NCBI RefSeq assembly: GCF_001941865.1
Contig: NZ_CP016162.1
Coordinates: 4,897,501 to 4,961,500 of the forward strand
Origin: Pseudomonas alcaliphila JAB1
GTDB lineage: Bacteria > Pseudomonadota > Gammaproteobacteria > Pseudomonadales > Pseudomonadaceae
Length of the DNA stretch: 64,000 bases
Reading direction: 5' to 3'
A model generated the notes under the pieces. That model worked only from the letters and a program-made list of their open reading frames with translations. It was not told the DNA's origin and made no database searches. The position numbers and the translations under genes were made by a program. Of the stretch, positions 8,521 through 15,669 are shown in pieces (within the stretch, counting starts at the first letter, position 1; every line of letters starts with the position of its first letter).

Positions 8521-10275
8521 ATGCGCTTTATCGACAATGCACCACGCTTCCTGTTCTTCACCGGTAAGGGCGGGGTCGGCAAGACCTCCATTGCCTGCGC
8601 GACAGCCCTGGAGCTGACCCGTCAGGGCAAGCGAGTGCTGCTGGTCAGTACCGATCCGGCCTCCAATGTGGGGCAGGTATTCGGTCTGGAGATCGGTAAC
8701 CAGATCACCGCCATACCCGCCGTGGAAAATCTGGCGGCCCTGGAGATCGACCCACAGGGCGCAGCTCAAGCCTATCGGGATCGGATTGTGGGCCCGGCGA
8801 GAGGCGTCATGCCGGATGATGTGGTCAAAGGCATGGAAGAGCAGTTGTCGGGCGCCTGCACAACCGAGATTGCCGCCTTCGATGAGTTCACCTCGCTGCT
8901 GGTCAACGATGAACTGAAGGCCCGCTTCGACCACATCATTTTCGATACGGCACCGACCGGGCACACGATCCGGCTGCTGCAACTGCCTGGTGCCTGGAGT
9001 GGATTCCTGGAGGCGGGGCAAGGTGATGCCTCCTGTCTTGGCCCGCTGGCTGGTTTGGACAAACAGCGTGACCAGTATCGCGAGGCGGTAGAGGCACTTT
9101 CTGATCCAGCCAAGACCCGTCTGGTTCTGGTTGCCAGGGCGCAGGCAACCACCCTGCGTGAGGCTGCCCGCACCCGCGAGGAGCTGGCAGCCATCGGCTT
9201 GCAGGAGCAGTACCTGGTGATCAACGGCGTGTTGCCGGCGAGTGAGGCGCAGAAGGATGCCCTGGCCGCCGCCGTCTATAAGCGTGAGCAGGCCGCAGTC
9301 GCCACCATGCCGCTAGCGCTGCGCACACTGCCGCTCGATCTGCTGCCTTTGAAAGCATTCAACCTGGTGGGATTGGATGCCCTGCGACAACTTTTGGCTG
9401 AAGGTTCTGCTGACGGCACGCAGGCACCGGCCAGTGCGCCGATTGAATTGAACGCCCCACGACTCAAGTCCCTGATCGACGAGATCGCCGCCGATGGTCA
9501 TGGCCTGATCATGGTGATGGGCAAAGGTGGTGTCGGGAAAACGACCCTCGCCGCAGCGGTTGCCGTCGAACTGGCTCGCCGTGGCTTGCCCGTACACCTG
9601 ACTACCTCTGATCCTGCCGCGCACCTTGCCGAGACACTGGATGGCACGCTTGAGCACCTGACGCTGAGCCGCATTGACCCGCATGCCGAGACACAGCGCT
9701 ATCGTGATCACGTCATGCAAACCAAAGGCGCGGGTCTGGATGAGCAGGCTCGGGCGCTGCTAGCCGAGGATCTGCGTTCACCCTGCACCGAGGAGATCGC
9801 CGTATTCCAGGCATTCTCGCGAATCATCCGTGAAGCCGGGAAAAAGTTCGTGGTGATGGATACGGCCCCGACCGGCCACACCTTGCTGCTACTGGATGCC
9901 ACCGGGGCTTATCACCGCGACATTGCTCGGCAGATGTCGGGCAGCAACATGCGCTTCTCCACGCCGATGATGCAGCTCCAGGATCCTAAGCAAACCAAGG
10001 TGCTGCTGGTGACCCTGGCCGAAACCACTCCAGTGCTGGAGGCTGCTGGCCTGCAAGCTGATCTGCGTCGCGCCGGCATTGAGCCTTGGGCATGGGTGAT
10101 CAACAACAGCGTGGCAGTCGCAAAGACTGAATCCCCGCTTCTACATAAGCGGGCGGTCAATGAGCTGAGGGAAATTGAGCATGTCGCGACTGAGCACTCG
10201 CAACGCCATGCGGTCATTCCGCTCATGGCGGAGGAGCCGGTAGGGGTTGAGCGCTTACTCGCTCTCAGCAAGTAA
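8521..10275 (+). CDS. arsA: ArsA, arsenite-stimulated efflux ATPase
   Basis: Soluble ATPase of 584 residues made of two homologous halves, each with a deviant Walker A loop (GKGGVGKTS at 15-23, GKGGVGKTT about 338-346) and a signal-transduction motif DTAPTGHT. Three cysteines that form the As(III)/Sb(III) site in the R773 enzyme are in place: Cys113 (GACTTE), one in GDASCLGP and one in SPCTEE. ArsA docks on the permease and couples ATP hydrolysis to arsenite export. It follows acr3 by 9 bases and is followed by a strong hairpin terminator. Confidence 0.96.
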   Translation: MRFIDNAPRFLFFTGKGGVGKTSIACATALELTRQGKRVLLVSTDPASNVGQVFGLEIGNQITAIPAVENLAALEIDPQGAAQAYRDRIVGPARGVMPDDVVKGMEEQLSGACTTEIAAFDEFTSLLVNDELKARFDHIIFDTAPTGHTIRLLQLPGAWSGFLEAGQGDASCLGPLAGLDKQRDQYREAVEALSDPAKTRLVLVARAQATTLREAARTREELAAIGLQEQYLVINGVLPASEAQKDALAAAVYKREQAAVATMPLALRTLPLDLLPLKAFNLVGLDALRQLLAEGSADGTQAPASAPIELNAPRLKSLIDEIAADGHGLIMVMGKGGVGKTTLAAAVAVELARRGLPVHLTTSDPAAHLAETLDGTLEHLTLSRIDPHAETQRYRDHVMQTKGAGLDEQARALLAEDLRSPCTEEIAVFQAFSRIIREAGKKFVVMDTAPTGHTLLLLDATGAYHRDIARQMSGSNMRFSTPMMQLQDPKQTKVLLVTLAETTPVLEAAGLQADLRRAGIEPWAWVINNSVAVAKTESPLLHKRAVNELREIEHVATEHSQRHAVIPLMAEEPVGVERLLALSK

Positions 10276-10287
10276 TCTGCACCAATG

Positions 10288-10313
10288 AAAAGGCCCGCAT
10301 TCTGCGGGCCTTT
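10288..10313. terminator. Rho-independent terminator after arsA, bidirectional
   Basis: Perfect 10-bp stem AAAGGCCCGC / GCGGGCCTTT with a 5-base loop, ending in a short T run. It lies between convergent arsA and the minus-strand gene at 10328, so it can serve both. Confidence 0.85.
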
Positions 10314-10327
10314 CTACTTGAAAGCGC

Positions 10328-10600
10328 TTACTTCTTGATGACCTCAAGGTAATCCTTGAGGGTTTTCTCGTCAGCCGCTTTGACCGTCATGCCATTCGGG
10401 CCGGAACCGATATCGGTGAACTGCTTGGCTGGCTCGCCAGTGGCTTTGAAGTCCTTCAGTTCCTGAGAGTCTTCGCGGAAAACCCAGAGACGACCATCCT
10501 CAACCTCGGTAACAAAACCAGGCTTATCGAATTCGCTGGCCATAACGGAGCCGGTGAACAGAGACGAGAGGAGCAGGGCTGAGAGGGTGAGGTTTTTCAT
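10328..10600 (-). CDS. Small exported protein next to ars genes
   Basis: Protein of 90 residues with a clear signal peptide (KNLTLSALLLSSLFTGSVMA, cleavage after residue 21). The mature part of about 69 residues contains FVTEVEDGRLWVFREDSQELKDF. It is probably periplasmic. No Cys is present in the mature part, so metal binding by thiols is unlikely. I do not recognise a named family. It starts at ATG 10600 after AGGTCGTGCC and converges on arsA with the terminator between them. Confidence 0.8.
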   Translation of the reverse strand: MKNLTLSALLLSSLFTGSVMASEFDKPGFVTEVEDGRLWVFREDSQELKDFKATGEPAKQFTDIGSGPNGMTVKAADEKTLKDYLEVIKK

Positions 10601-10745
10601 GGCACGACCTATTGAGTGGTGGGGCCACTAATTTACTAAGCCAATCATTTCAGAAAAGTTACAACATGCGCGCATTCGAATGTACGCATGTAACCAATCG
10701 TTTCGATAGAACTTAACCAGGTCATCCAGGGCCTGTGAAGTCGAT

Positions 10746-11003
10746 CTAATCGCAATGGCTGCGGCCCTCTCTACCCTTGGCGAGCTTGCAGAGTTCTCGG
10801 ATGACGTAGGGGTTCTATCCCCCTGACTTGAGGTTGCACAGGAGGCGAAAGTCCTTGCCAGGCCGACTTGATACCAGCTCCACAGCGCCCTCTCCCCAGA
10901 AGGCAACCGCAAGCGAGAGACGTTGTTCATCGTCGAGCAGCTGCTGTTCGAGTCGTTTCTTGTATTCATCAGGGGCCCCGAAGGCCGACATCTGTCCGTT
11001 CAC
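10746..11003 (-). pseudogene. PLD-like domain gene with in-frame stop
   Basis: The reading frame starts well: GTG at 11003 with a near-consensus ribosome site AAAGGAGGTGG just upstream. It encodes a recognisable N-terminus (DEYKKRLEQQLL, then AVAFWGEGAVEL, then RLLCNLKSGG). This matches the start of HKD/phospholipase-D-like proteins, where the segment continues SGGTNPxVIREL. Here the Thr codon is a TAG (10815-10817), and translation past it gives NPYVIRELCKLAKG before a second TAG at 10746-10748. The catalytic HKD part is missing. The gene is therefore truncated and nonsense-mutated. Family assignment is from memory of the motif and is moderately sure. Confidence 0.6.
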
Positions 11004-11060
11004 TCCACCTCCTTTTACTATCACTATTAGTGTCCTGCCTTCACCAACAAGGAAGTCCCC

Positions 11061-11816
11061 ATGCAACAGAAACGCATCGCCCTACTGATCGACTGCGACA
11101 ACGTCAGTCACAACGCCATTGAGGGTGTGCTGGAAGAGCTCGCCAAATACGGCATGGTCAACGTACGACATGCTCATGGTGACTGGAAGAGCGACGGCCT
11201 CTCTGGTTGGGTTGAGCGGCTCCATCCATTCGCTATCCGCCCCATGCAGCAGTTCGCCTACACCAAGGGCAAGAACGCCACCGACGCGGCCATGATCATC
11301 GATGCGATGGATCTGCTGTACAGCAAGAACATCGACGCCTTTGCCCTGATGACCAGCGATAGCGACTTCACGCCACTGGCTCTGCGCCTGCAAGAGAGTG
11401 GCTTTCCGGTGTATGGCTTTGGCGAGAAGAAGACACCATCTGCCTTCGTGCATGCATGCACCTCGTTTATCTACGTGGAGAACCTGGTTCGCGCTCCCGA
11501 TGACGATAAGGCGTCCGCTGATGAGCAGCCGAAGAAGAAAACCCGCAACGAGCTGCGCTGCGACACCTCCCTTGTTCGGCTGCTTCGCAATGCCGCAGAC
11601 CAGACCGCTGGTGATGATGGTTGGTCGCTACTGAGTAGGGTGTCGGACTACATACACAACAACAGCTCGTTCTCGGTTGTGAACTACGGCTACCAAAAAC
11701 TGGGCGATCTGATCCGCACCTCGGAGCTGTTCGATGTGGAGATGCGCGGCACGGTGATGGTGGTTCGTACCGTTCGCAAGCCAGCGCCATCTCCGGCCCC
11801 AGAGCCTACCTTATAG
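11061..11816 (+). CDS. NYN-domain (PIN-like) RNase with C-terminal OST-HTH/LOTUS domain
   Basis: Protein of 251 residues. Residues 1-135 are a NYN/LabA-type PIN-fold domain with its acidic metal-binding residues visible in LLIDCDN (8-14), GKNATDAAMIIDAMDLL (72-88) and MTSDSDFTPL (98-107). Residues about 165-240 resemble an OST-HTH/LOTUS RNA-binding module (LLRNAADQT...YGYQKLGDLIRTSELFDV). Such proteins are predicted metal-dependent ribonucleases acting on RNA. The start at ATG 11061 has GGAAG upstream. The gene is divergent from the PLD-like remnant, with 57 bases between the two starts. It is common on islands, and a defence or RNA-decay role is inference. Confidence 0.88.
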   Translation: MQQKRIALLIDCDNVSHNAIEGVLEELAKYGMVNVRHAHGDWKSDGLSGWVERLHPFAIRPMQQFAYTKGKNATDAAMIIDAMDLLYSKNIDAFALMTSDSDFTPLALRLQESGFPVYGFGEKKTPSAFVHACTSFIYVENLVRAPDDDKASADEQPKKKTRNELRCDTSLVRLLRNAADQTAGDDGWSLLSRVSDYIHNNSSFSVVNYGYQKLGDLIRTSELFDVEMRGTVMVVRTVRKPAPSPAPEPTL

Positions 11817-11847
11817 CCCTTGCCTGACCTCGGCACTGGAGTACGCC

Positions 11848-12024
11848 ATGTCTGACCAAATGCACTTCACTCGCCGAACCCTGCTAGCAGCCTCAGAATT
11901 TATTGAGCGAGCAGGCACGTACGACCGTAAACGCCACGCACAGAGCCAGCATCAGCGTAGTGAGACTGCTGGGCCCCCGTCGACGCCAGCACCAAACGAA
12001 CAGCACCGAGCAGACGATCAGTGA
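11848..12024 (+). CDS. Small hypothetical protein, 58 aa
   Basis: A short frame starts at ATG 11848 with CTGGAG seven bases upstream, 31 bases after the NYN gene stop and on the same strand. It begins MSDQMHFTRRTLLAASEF and ends in a polar Pro/Gln-rich tail. No homologue is recognised. The spacing and ribosome site make it a possible partner of the NYN gene, but it may also be chance. Confidence 0.4.
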   Translation: MSDQMHFTRRTLLAASEFIERAGTYDRKRHAQSQHQRSETAGPPSTPAPNEQHRADDQ

Positions 12025-12041
12025 AGTTGGATTTCCATGAA

Positions 12042-12064
12042 AAGCTCCTGGATGGTGGGAGCTT
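12042..12064. terminator. Possible hairpin terminator
   Basis: A 7-bp stem AAGCTCC / GGAGCTT with a 9-base loop lies 18 bases after the small frame's stop. No good T run follows, so it is only a weak candidate. The rest of 12,025-12,145 shows nothing. Confidence 0.3.
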
Positions 12065-12145
12065 CTGATTCTTCACACAATCCAGGGCGGCTGGTCGTCA
12101 ATTGCGTACCGTTTCAGGGTCACAACTCAGCCTAGTGCCTGCTCG

Positions 12146-12421
12146 CTACAGGAAGCGACGCTTGTCACGCCTATAGCACTTGAACGCGACCACCCAGAAC
12201 GAAATCAGCGCAATGAGTGCGACCTTGTCGTAACGTTTCATCAGCTTCGGAATGACGGCTTGCTCCAGCCCAGCGAGCGGGCCAGAGAAGTGAAGCCGGG
12301 ACACATAGAACTCGCCCACCAAGCTGATGCCCACAAAGAAAACGACACCCAGAATGAGGGCCACCTGGGTTCGCTTCGAAAGCGCGATCACATACAAAAT
12401 CTCGGTGAAGTAGTCCTTCAC
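12146..12421 (-). CDS. Small two-helix membrane protein
   Basis: Protein of 91 residues with two hydrophobic segments, about 17-38 (VALILGVVFFVGISLVGEFYV) and 66-84 (DKVALIALISFWVVAFKCY), and a basic C-terminus (RRDKRRFL). It is probably an inner-membrane protein with both ends inside. The GTG start at 12421 is preceded by AAGGAGGGTGCT. The gene is 24 bases downstream of the transglutaminase-like gene on the same strand, suggesting a two-gene unit. Function unknown. Confidence 0.75.
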   Translation of the reverse strand: MKDYFTEILYVIALSKRTQVALILGVVFFVGISLVGEFYVSRLHFSGPLAGLEQAVIPKLMKRYDKVALIALISFWVVAFKCYRRDKRRFL

Positions 12422-12445
12422 AGCACCCTCCTTGGTGGGCAGTCT

Positions 12446-13018
12446 CTATTGCTGCTGTAGTGCACGCGCCTGGTATGACAACCCATCCAGTAACCCACAA
12501 ATCTGGTCATCCGTTAGGGCGAATTTGGGAACAAATTCCATCCCAGGCGGTAGCTGGTGGGGGTAGCACATGAAAGCACCTTTCCCGGCACCGAAGTACC
12601 TCAGGATGTAGTCGCTGAGCCGATTCGGCTGCGCGAGCTCGTAGGCAGTCCGGAAGATCGACAGATCGCAGATGCTTTCTCCGATCATCACCCAGGCGTG
12701 CCCATCCCAGGTAGCGTCGACGATCTCATTATCATGCGTTGGACGGGGCAGATTGTCGTAGCAGCGGAAAACATGCTTTCCATCGATCAAGAGGTCACCG
12801 AGGATGACGACAGCAGGCACCCCACTGGCCCGCAGAGCTGCAACGAAGCCCGCACTGATCATCACGCAGTGGCCCGCCGCACGGGGAATCGAGGCGAGGG
12901 TTTGCGTTGCCGTTTCAGCAATCAGCTCCAGGTCATTCTCCTGATAGCTGGCGTAGTCCGCGTAGGCCTCTTGGCCTAGGTCGCGAATGATGATGTCGCG
13001 AAGCAGCGTAGCGGTCAT
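12446..13018 (-). CDS. Transglutaminase/papain-like fold protein, unknown role
   Basis: Protein of 190 residues. A Cys-His-Asp series in the order used by the transglutaminase-like superfamily is visible: Cys51 (AAGHCVMISAGF), His107 (WDGHAWV) and Asp118 (SICDLSIF). The segment DNEIVDATWDGHAW is typical of that fold. It could be a cysteine protease, deamidase or acyltransferase; the substrate is unknown. An open frame extends to 13096, but ATG 13018 has AAGGAAGAGCA upstream and is preferred. It is divergent from the gene at 13205 across a 186-base region packed with inverted repeats. Confidence 0.7.
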   Translation of the reverse strand: MTATLLRDIIIRDLGQEAYADYASYQENDLELIAETATQTLASIPRAAGHCVMISAGFVAALRASGVPAVVILGDLLIDGKHVFRCYDNLPRPTHDNEIVDATWDGHAWVMIGESICDLSIFRTAYELAQPNRLSDYILRYFGAGKGAFMCYPHQLPPGMEFVPKFALTDDQICGLLDGLSYQARALQQQ

Positions 13019-13110
13019 TGCTCTTCCTTGGTGAGTTGGCGTGCAGGTTTTGGCGGGACATAGAAGAGGTCTGCTGACACCCCCTCGCAGAGCCATTTCA
13101 ACTCACCACA

Positions 13111-13180
13111 ATCATGAAATCAACAATTTGCGCATAATATCGTTGATTTATGCGCAGCATTGTAGAATCATGATTTCAAC
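13111..13180. promoter_or_regulatory. Nested inverted repeats in divergent promoter
   Basis: Three inverted repeat pairs overlap here. TGCGCATAA (13129-13137) pairs with TTATGCGCA (13148-13156), a perfect 9-bp match. AAATCAAC (13117-13124) pairs with GTTGATTT (13142-13149). TGAAATCA (13115-13122) pairs with TGATTTCA (13171-13178). They lie between the divergent starts at 13018 and 13205. This looks like a multi-site repressor operator; the regulator is not identified. Confidence 0.6.
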
Positions 13181-13204
13181 CAATCAAGAGCAATGGGGTG
13201 AGCA

Positions 13205-13876
13205 ATGGCATTCCGAGCGGACGAATCAGCAGAACGCAATTACGAGGAGGCCGAGCGCTACCTGGTGCCTCCGTCCATGTACGCGAATGACGTAGAGAGA
13301 AGGTACGCCAAGGAGACGCTTTGGGATCTTACCCATGAGCTTGGGCCGGTGGTGGATGCCTACCCTACTTGGCATCCCCTGGTCAGCAACAACCGCAATC
13401 GTTTCCCAGTCACAAGGCCGAGCCGTGAATGCGGCTACGAAGGGCTAGACCATACGAAGTTCTTCGCCCACGGGTTCATCACGTGCCCCTACAGTGATGG
13501 CCAGGACGTGATCGATTCAGTCCGGGCACTCCCTTATAGCGGTGTCGCTCACATCAGTGCCGAACGGTTGGACGTGAAGTTCTACCACCCAGAAACAACG
13601 GCCATTCTGGTGAAATGCGAATGGGAAAAGCACCTACCTGACAACATGATTCCGATCTCGCTGGCCATGCCTTTGCTGCTTGAAAGGGAGCTGATGTTCT
13701 GGAGGCATGCAGAGGTGGCCGAGACCTGGGAAACCATGCGCGGCTATTTCCTGGGCAAGCCGAACGGCAGTCGCTCGTCGTTGTTCGTGAATCAGGACAC
13801 GGGCCAGAAGATGAAGAAGATCTGGGAGGCTGTGATCAATACCGGGATGTTCGGCCCAATCATGGTGGATGGCTGA
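13205..13876 (+). CDS. Hypothetical protein, first gene of two-gene unit
   Basis: Soluble protein of 223 residues without signal peptide or membrane segment. No family is recognised. Features seen: an acidic N-terminus, GFITCPYSDGQDVIDSV near residue 96 and KFYHPETTAILVKCEW near 122. The start at ATG 13205 has GGGGTGAGCA upstream. It is followed by a TIGR02391-type gene 76 bases downstream on the same strand, with a shared promoter region full of inverted repeats. The pairing hints at a functional unit, perhaps a toxin-antitoxin or defence pair, but that is inference only. Confidence 0.7.
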   Translation: MAFRADESAERNYEEAERYLVPPSMYANDVERRYAKETLWDLTHELGPVVDAYPTWHPLVSNNRNRFPVTRPSRECGYEGLDHTKFFAHGFITCPYSDGQDVIDSVRALPYSGVAHISAERLDVKFYHPETTAILVKCEWEKHLPDNMIPISLAMPLLLERELMFWRHAEVAETWETMRGYFLGKPNGSRSSLFVNQDTGQKMKKIWEAVINTGMFGPIMVDG

Positions 13877-13952
13877 GGGAACCAGCACCGGAGGTGCGGC
13901 GAAAGCCGTAGCCTCCCCCACCACGGTTTGTCATCCTGATGGAGCGATGGCC

Positions 13953-14759
13953 ATGAGTCGTATCACACCCTTCAGCTCCCAGCACCTGGAAGCTATTTGC
14001 CGAGTGCTTGGACACACTGACCACGGCTTGAGCGGCACCCAAATTGGGCGGCTACTCCAAGAGATCAGCGTCCCCGATGTAGACCCTGGCAATACCAAGT
14101 GGAAGCGTCTGTTCAACGCGCTCGCCGCTGCTCAGAACCAGCACGGGGTCGGCAACCACCTCATCAGATTCATCAACGCCGCTATGAACCCGGTGAGCTA
14201 TATCCGAGACCACGCGACATTCGCGGCGCGTCGGGGCGAACTGAACGTTGCCTTGGCCTTCGTGGGCTTCTATGTACGGGAGGATGGAAGGGTCGGTCAT
14301 ACTGATCGAGCGGCCACCCTCGACGCTGCACGCGCCCGAGCAGGTCGACTCAAGAAGGCGTTGGAGGATCGCGCGGTACATGACGAAGTTTTGAAGTACT
14401 GCCGCTCCGAGCTGCTGGACGACAACTGCTTTCATGCGGTCTTCGAGGCAACGAAGGGGGTCGCACAGAGAATCCGTGACCTTACCGGCCTTGGGTGCGA
14501 TGGAGGTGAGTTGGTGACCAAGGCCTTCTTGGGAGAACGTCTTTTGCTGGCGTTGGGGCCCTTGAATACCGATTCGGAGAAGAGCGAGCAGAAAGGCTTC
14601 GCCAACTTGCTGATCGGTCTGTTCGGCGCAGTCCGCAATCCCCTCGCGCACGCAACCAAGACAAACTGGCCGATGTCTGAACAGGACGCGTTGGACATCT
14701 TCTCCATGGTGTCGCTCATGCACCGCAAGCTCGATGGCGTTCGCAAGACGACACCCTGA
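13953..14759 (+). CDS. TIGR02391 (Ymh) family protein with HEPN-like RNPLAH motif
   Basis: Protein of 268 residues. The C-terminal half carries the TIGR02391/Ymh signature: AVFEATKGVAQRIRDL, DGGELVTKAFLG, a GFANLLIGLFGAVRNPLAH block and a final helix. RNPLAH (228-233) fits the Rx4H motif of HEPN ribonucleases; members of this family are often abortive-infection or phage-linked proteins. The first 90 residues resemble an AbiJ-type N-terminal region (HLEAICRVLGHT, SGTQIGRLLQE), a guess from pattern. Upstream ATGs at 13947 and 13869 exist, but ATG 13953 has GGAG eight bases ahead. The 13869 frame overlaps the previous gene. Confidence 0.8.
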   Translation: MSRITPFSSQHLEAICRVLGHTDHGLSGTQIGRLLQEISVPDVDPGNTKWKRLFNALAAAQNQHGVGNHLIRFINAAMNPVSYIRDHATFAARRGELNVALAFVGFYVREDGRVGHTDRAATLDAARARAGRLKKALEDRAVHDEVLKYCRSELLDDNCFHAVFEATKGVAQRIRDLTGLGCDGGELVTKAFLGERLLLALGPLNTDSEKSEQKGFANLLIGLFGAVRNPLAHATKTNWPMSEQDALDIFSMVSLMHRKLDGVRKTTP

Positions 14760-14791
14760 AGGCAGAGTTTTCTTGAGGCGGGGTCGTGGGC

Positions 14792-15151
14792 TCAGACGCT
14801 GAAATCTGCCTGAGCTTTAAACCTAAGCATCCCACTGGGGACGAGGTCTGCGGGGAGGTCGGACAGGAGAGAAAATGTCAGCCGGCGTTGAAGGTATCGC
14901 AACACACGGAAATGCTGTCGGTACAGTGGCCATAGCCCACCCAGGAGCGGTCGCTCCCCGCTCTCGATATTGCTCAGCAGGATCCCCACCAGCTGAGCCA
15001 ATCCTTCGGCACTGACATGGCTCGGAAGCTCTTGCGCCAGGTCGCCGGCCAGAATTCTCTCTAGGCAACCGAGCACATTCAGCTCCAAGGCAGCAGCACC
15101 GTATTCTTCCAGTGCAATCGCCCAGAGCTTTCGTTGTTCGTTACGTGTCAT
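14792..15151 (-). CDS. Hypothetical protein, 119 aa
   Basis: Mostly helical, soluble protein (MTRNEQRKLWAIALEEYGAAALELN at the start) without recognised domains. It lies downstream of the MvaT-like gene on the same strand, separated by a hairpin terminator (15171-15190), and probably has its own promoter or is reached by read-through. The ATG at 15151 is preceded by GGAAGAGAT. Function unknown. Confidence 0.6.
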   Translation of the reverse strand: MTRNEQRKLWAIALEEYGAAALELNVLGCLERILAGDLAQELPSHVSAEGLAQLVGILLSNIESGERPLLGGLWPLYRQHFRVLRYLQRRLTFSLLSDLPADLVPSGMLRFKAQADFSV

Positions 15152-15170
15152 ATCTCTTCCGAAAATAGAA

Positions 15171-15190
15171 AGGGCCGCGTTAGCGGCCCT
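15171..15190. terminator. Hairpin terminator after MvaT-like gene
   Basis: Perfect 8-bp stem AGGGCCGC / GCGGCCCT with a 4-base loop directly downstream of the minus-strand mvaT-like gene. On that strand it is followed by TTCTATTTTC. Confidence 0.75.
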
Positions 15191-15210
15191 CTGATCAACT
15201 CGAAACGGAT

Positions 15211-15567
15211 TTATTGCAGCCAGGCATCCACGACATCGGCACCGTGTTCAGCTTTCCAGGCTTTCAAAACTTTGTGGTTGCCACCTTTGGTTTCGACCAC
15301 TTCACCTGTGTTCGGGTTTTTGTAGATCTTCACAGCGCGCTCGCGGCGTACGCCTTTTGCCGGGGCTACAGCTGTCTTACCAGCGCTCGGATCAAGCAGC
15401 GCGATTACGTTGCGCAGCGAGTAGTTGTAGTCGGCGAGCAAGGCGCGGAGTTTGTTTTCAAACTCGATCTCTTTCTGAAGCTTTTGGTCGTTTTTGAGGG
15501 CTTCGAGGCGGGCTTGCTGCTCGGCGATCTGGGCTTCCAATGCTTTATATTCGGCGATGATCGACAT
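15211..15567 (-). CDS. MvaT/MvaU-family H-NS-like xenogeneic silencer
   Basis: Protein of 118 residues. Residues 1-60 form a coiled-coil oligomerisation helix (MSIIAEYKALEAQIAEQQARL). After a linker, residues about 78-118 carry the MvaT DNA-binding motif YKNPNTGEVVETKGGNHKVLKAWK, which grips AT-rich minor groove. MvaT proteins silence foreign AT-rich DNA in Pseudomonas. This copy is on the island and is shorter and diverged compared with chromosomal MvaT, so it likely modulates island or host silencing. The start is ATG 15567 with AGGAATCAGC upstream; the longer frame to 15618 is not needed. Confidence 0.92.
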   Translation of the reverse strand: MSIIAEYKALEAQIAEQQARLEALKNDQKLQKEIEFENKLRALLADYNYSLRNVIALLDPSAGKTAVAPAKGVRRERAVKIYKNPNTGEVVETKGGNHKVLKAWKAEHGADVVDAWLQ

Positions 15568-15669
15568 GCTGATTCCTGATGAAAGATTAAGGGAGTCTAC
15601 CCGGTCAGCGTGTGCCATTAAGTCCGGGGTTTAGATCTGAGGGTTAGGCACTCCCTCTATGCAGGCATA

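Noticed and set aside
10628..10969. Minus-strand 113-codon frame
   Set aside because: Wrong frame; the true content is the PLD-like remnant in the neighbouring frame, which gives family motifs.
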